Source: Lachnospiraceae bacterium UBA3772
Lineage (GTDB): Bacteria > Bacillota > Clostridia > Lachnospirales > Lachnospiraceae
Reading direction: 5' to 3'
Length of the DNA stretch: 7,291 nucleotides
Assembly: GCA_002371025.1 (NCBI GenBank)
Contig: DFFQ01000015.1
Coordinates: forward strand, 1-7,291
Shown: positions 6,701 through 7,291 of the stretch, in pieces
How the letters are laid out: each line of letters starts with the position of its first letter
Numbering within the stretch: position 1 is the stretch's first letter
Notes under the pieces: generated by a model
Database searches by the model: none
What the model saw: only the letters and a program-made list of their open reading frames with translations
Told to the model about the DNA's origin: nothing
Program-made: the position numbers and the translations under genes

Positions 6701-7291
6701 TTGATATTAAGATAATTGACAGTTCAGAGTTTGTTACAGGCGCTGAAAATAAAAGAACTGATGTGGCAGTTGAAAAGAATGAGAATATTCAGGATATTGA
6801 AAGAACTCTTCTGGCAATTGAAGTACTAAAAGAAGATAATGCAAAGATAAAAGAAGAGGAGAAGAGGATAAAGGAGAGATATGAGTTTGTTTATCCTCAG
6901 TGGAAGGCTGCGAAGACCAAGGCTAAGATGTCGGTATCGGAAATCAAGAAGTATAATATGTCTCAATCGGAGAAGATGTCTCAATCGAGAAATGGCACAT
7001 TGGCTGACGGGACGTTGGCTGACGGCCCATCGACAGATGTTCCTCCGGCTGCTAAGGATGCAGCCTTCGAAACATCTGTCTCTGAGGCTATGTCAGCCGA
7101 GAGGACGTCAGCTGATGGGCTTTCATCCGAGAGGCATATTCCTTATGAACTGATTTCCGATAGTGAAGGCTCCGCCGGTAGGACTTCATTAGAAGTGAAA
7201 GATGATGGGCTTTCATCCGATAGTGAAGGCTCCGTTGGTAGGGCTTCGTTGACTGGTGAGAGGTCGGGGGCGAGGTATGGTACTTTGATGC
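3796..7291 (+). CDS. addA: AddA subunit of the AddAB helicase-nuclease (3' end missing)
   Basis: Motor subunit of AddAB: an SF1 (UvrD/RecB-type) 3'-5' helicase that should be followed by a C-terminal RecB-type nuclease domain. Motifs in order: N-terminal W3/Q7 adenine-binding stretch; Walker A AAGSGKT (25-31, K30); motif Ia TFTRAAAAQMK; TIDSFC; Walker B DEYQD (403-407); motif III GDVKQSIYRFRQ (435-446); NYRSS (474-478); YKDVVILLRS (617-626); motif V TTIHSSKGLEYP (833-844); motif VI YVAFTRAKEKL (913-923). After SVSEIKK (1046-1052) comes an unusual repeat-rich linker, then YGTLM (1161-1165), which matches the start of the AddA nuclease domain (GTxxH). The window ends one base into codon 1166, so the catalytic nuclease residues cannot be checked. 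The frame is open for all 1165 visible codons. The start at 3796 is chosen on its ribosome binding site. The gene follows addB by 4 bases and is surely in its operon. Complete homologues are about 1200-1300 aa, so roughly 150-200 residues should follow. Confidence 0.97.
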   Translation, partial: MGWNKGQQAVLDSLKNDKNVLVSAAAGSGKTAVLVQRIIDTVKERKAGIDEILVVTFTRAAAAQMKGKIVKKLEEAAESCEDEELSKYLYKQLGLSSNADISTIDSFCNRVVKENFNKIGIDPSFATFDQGEIKLLNSDILDETMDELYAEDEEVRKVVSAFLKRGIDDSDFKEVILKISSISDGFADPDKWLKECEILPEELTDEDINQLPWVKKHVEDIKKRIECYIKDYKKAINYLEGLAEFESDDKTLNQIDKLMILLKEDEEFLTSFVIANSLRAMRVALENHEKWGRMPNANRIAEVESIKKMRNICKEAFDKGKLLFFSEEEIRNELITIVPIVNVLLKCVNCFRANLMEEKKRLRKYEFSDIAHFTYNALFDKEANAPSALAKIYSEKYKYIYIDEYQDSSDMQENILNSVARKDHNGNIYNIFMVGDVKQSIYRFRQARPQLFLSKEDTYLSDELTGTILYLNMNYRSSKEILDGVNFIFDKVMRKDFGGIEYDENVKLNAPDKEIYNGNFPTPEEDILTSGKPEIIFVKKEAGSSEEGKNKEDKDKEETEKEDGSNEEKPEKTLAELEASVIADRIDELINGDKPLYIRNEEYDPSKGNGRFRKAEYKDVVILLRSIRNIKELTAALGYRKIPVAVDDDSEFFDAAEILTIISILKCIDNIRQDVPYASFLLSKITGITDDEMAYVVSKVKIENTYLYDRTKKFVDKFIDSDLERERVIAGKIKKALDLIRRWKKVKRYITIAELLEIIYRDTDYDIYVSAMPEGNKRLGNLISLKRHAESFEAGNNKGLFDFLRYLEKLKIHTKEFSNNSGLKETGNVVHITTIHSSKGLEYPVVFVSKLGKKFNEMDQKKAVAVSADYHVIPQKIREIGGKYRLKEDGLFRKAINGMDKRETLYEELRILYVAFTRAKEKLILTGTYEVHKSDNKGLSYSQLVNATSYMDFIRPVICDYEEEISDYFDIKIIDSSEFVTGAENKRTDVAVEKNENIQDIERTLLAIEVLKEDNAKIKEEEKRIKERYEFVYPQWKAAKTKAKMSVSEIKKYNMSQSEKMSQSRNGTLADGTLADGPSTDVPPAAKDAAFETSVSEAMSAERTSADGLSSERHIPYELISDSEGSAGRTSLEVKDDGLSSDSEGSVGRASLTGERSGARYGTLM
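5416..5511 (+). other. Charged low-complexity insertion inside AddA (residues 541-572)
   Basis: A stretch of 32 codons made almost only of Glu, Lys, Asp, Gly, Ser and Asn, for example GKNKEDKDKEETEKEDG. It sits between the NYRSS region and the segment TLAELEASVIADRI, in a surface loop that is variable in length among AddA proteins. No key motif is interrupted and base composition matches the neighbours (A- and G-rich codons). It is most likely a disordered loop grown by codon slippage or duplication. Confidence 0.6.
6958..6987 (+). repeat. Tandem direct repeat encoding MSQS-EK / MSQS-RN
   Basis: ATGTCTCAATCG occurs at 6958-6969 and again at 6976-6987, an exact 12-base match with an 18-base period (6 codons). 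It encodes MSQSEK followed by MSQSRN. It marks the left edge of the repeat-rich linker in addA. Confidence 0.75.
6994..7023 (+). repeat. Tandem 15-base repeat encoding GTLAD twice
   Basis: Two adjacent 15-base units (6994-7008 and 7009-7023) agree at 13 of 15 bases and both encode GTLAD. The exactly shared core TTGGCTGACGG is at 7000-7010 and 7015-7025. Both copies of GCTGAC have reverse-complement partners (GTCAGC at 7092-7097 and 7107-7112) with the same 15-base spacing, so this repeat forms the left arm of a larger palindrome. Confidence 0.75.
6995..7120. repeat. Large nested imperfect palindrome within addA
   Basis: Four stacked stems share nearly the same centre. Outer: 6995-7009 with 7106-7120 (14 of 15 pair, two as G-T). 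Next: 7015-7024 with 7091-7100 (10 pairs, two as G-T). Next: 7032-7041 with 7071-7080 (10 perfect pairs, GACAGATGTT / AACATCTGTC). Inner: 7047-7052 with 7060-7065 (6 perfect pairs, GGCTGC / GCAGCC) around a 7-base loop. Internal loops of about 5-10 bases separate them. About 40 positions pair over 126 bases. There is no T-run after it and it lies inside a coding frame, so it is not a normal terminator. Confidence 0.75.
7113..7250 (+). repeat. Interleaved direct repeats in the AddA linker
   Basis: An 18-base sequence (TGATGGGCTTTCATCCGA) is repeated exactly at 7113-7130 and 7203-7220, 90 bases apart. A second, 35-base unit is at 7156-7190 and 7216-7250, 60 bases apart, matching at 31 of 35 positions. 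CCGAGAGG also recurs at 7097-7104 and 7127-7134, 30 bases apart. All spacings are multiples of 15 bases, so the frame is kept. The protein shows DGLSS twice and SDSEGS(A/V)GR(T/A)SL at residues 1121-1132 and 1141-1152. Confidence 0.75.

Larger units (their letters stand above)
6958..7269 (+). other. Repeat-rich, GC-richer linker insert in AddA (residues 1055-1158)
   Basis: Between the conserved SVSEIKK segment and the nuclease start (YGTLM) lie about 100 residues of low-complexity protein rich in Ser, Gly, Ala, Asp and Glu, with no AddA motif. By hand count, bases 6991-7110 are 68/120 G+C (57%) and 7111-7230 are 57/120 (about 48%), against mid-30s % elsewhere. The tract is full of direct and inverted repeats, listed separately, and keeps the frame open throughout. 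The linker at this place is variable in AddA, but here it seems longer than usual. I infer one or more in-frame insertions of a palindromic element followed by local duplication. Divergence of a native linker is the alternative. Confidence 0.6.

Noticed and set aside
6995..7125. GC-rich hairpin as an intrinsic transcription terminator
   Set aside because: It lies in the middle of an open addA frame, the loops are large, and only TTT follows the right arm instead of a T-run. YGTLM of the nuclease domain follows downstream in frame.
6881..7153. A separate 90-codon gene on the + strand
   Set aside because: It overlaps addA in another frame, has an Arg- and Leu-rich composition typical of a frame shadow over GC-rich repeats, and matches no family I recognise. 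The addA frame continues to the nuclease landmark.
6958..7250. CRISPR array
   Set aside because: Repeats are of different lengths with unequal, overlapping spacings, lie inside a coding frame, and there are no regular unique spacers.
6990..7270. Frameshift or pseudogene at the end of addA
   Set aside because: No stop occurs in the frame through codon 1165, and the frame enters YGTLM, the expected start of the nuclease domain, so the insert is in frame.

Overview
The window is AT-rich, with protein-coding DNA in the mid-30s % GC by eye. It carries two co-directional genes on the + strand, addB (complete) and addA (cut off at the right edge), which encode the two subunits of the AddAB helicase-nuclease. 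This enzyme is the Gram-positive counterpart of RecBCD. The addB-addA order, the low GC and the AddA motif spellings (TIDSFC, AAAAQMK) suggest a Firmicute of class Clostridia, probably Lachnospiraceae-like. The genus cannot be read from this window.

Layout: positions 1-57 read open in one frame to a stop and may be the tail of an upstream gene. A sigma-A-type promoter candidate (20-48) and a ribosome binding site (90-94) precede addB (99-3791, 1230 aa). Four bases later addA starts at 3796 and runs past the window end; 1165 codons are visible. The two are almost certainly one translationally coupled operon. No intergenic stretch exceeds 100 bases.

How they work together: AddA contributes the ATP-driven 3'-5' superfamily 1 (SF1, UvrD/RecB-type) motor and one nuclease domain. 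AddB contributes an inactive helicase-like scaffold that reads Chi and a second nuclease domain held by a 4Fe-4S cluster. Together they resect double-strand breaks and prepare a 3' end for RecA. All expected AddB motifs and all AddA helicase motifs are visible. The AddA nuclease domain lies almost wholly outside the window; only its first residues (YGTLM) are seen.

The unusual part is the right end of addA (about 6958-7269). The linker between helicase and nuclease domains is replaced or expanded by low-complexity, GC-richer sequence. It contains short in-frame direct repeats and a large nested imperfect palindrome (6995-7120, about 40 pairable positions), all without breaking the reading frame. 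It looks like an in-frame palindromic or repeat-element insertion. No other candidate for a new system was found; the rest is a standard AddAB operon.
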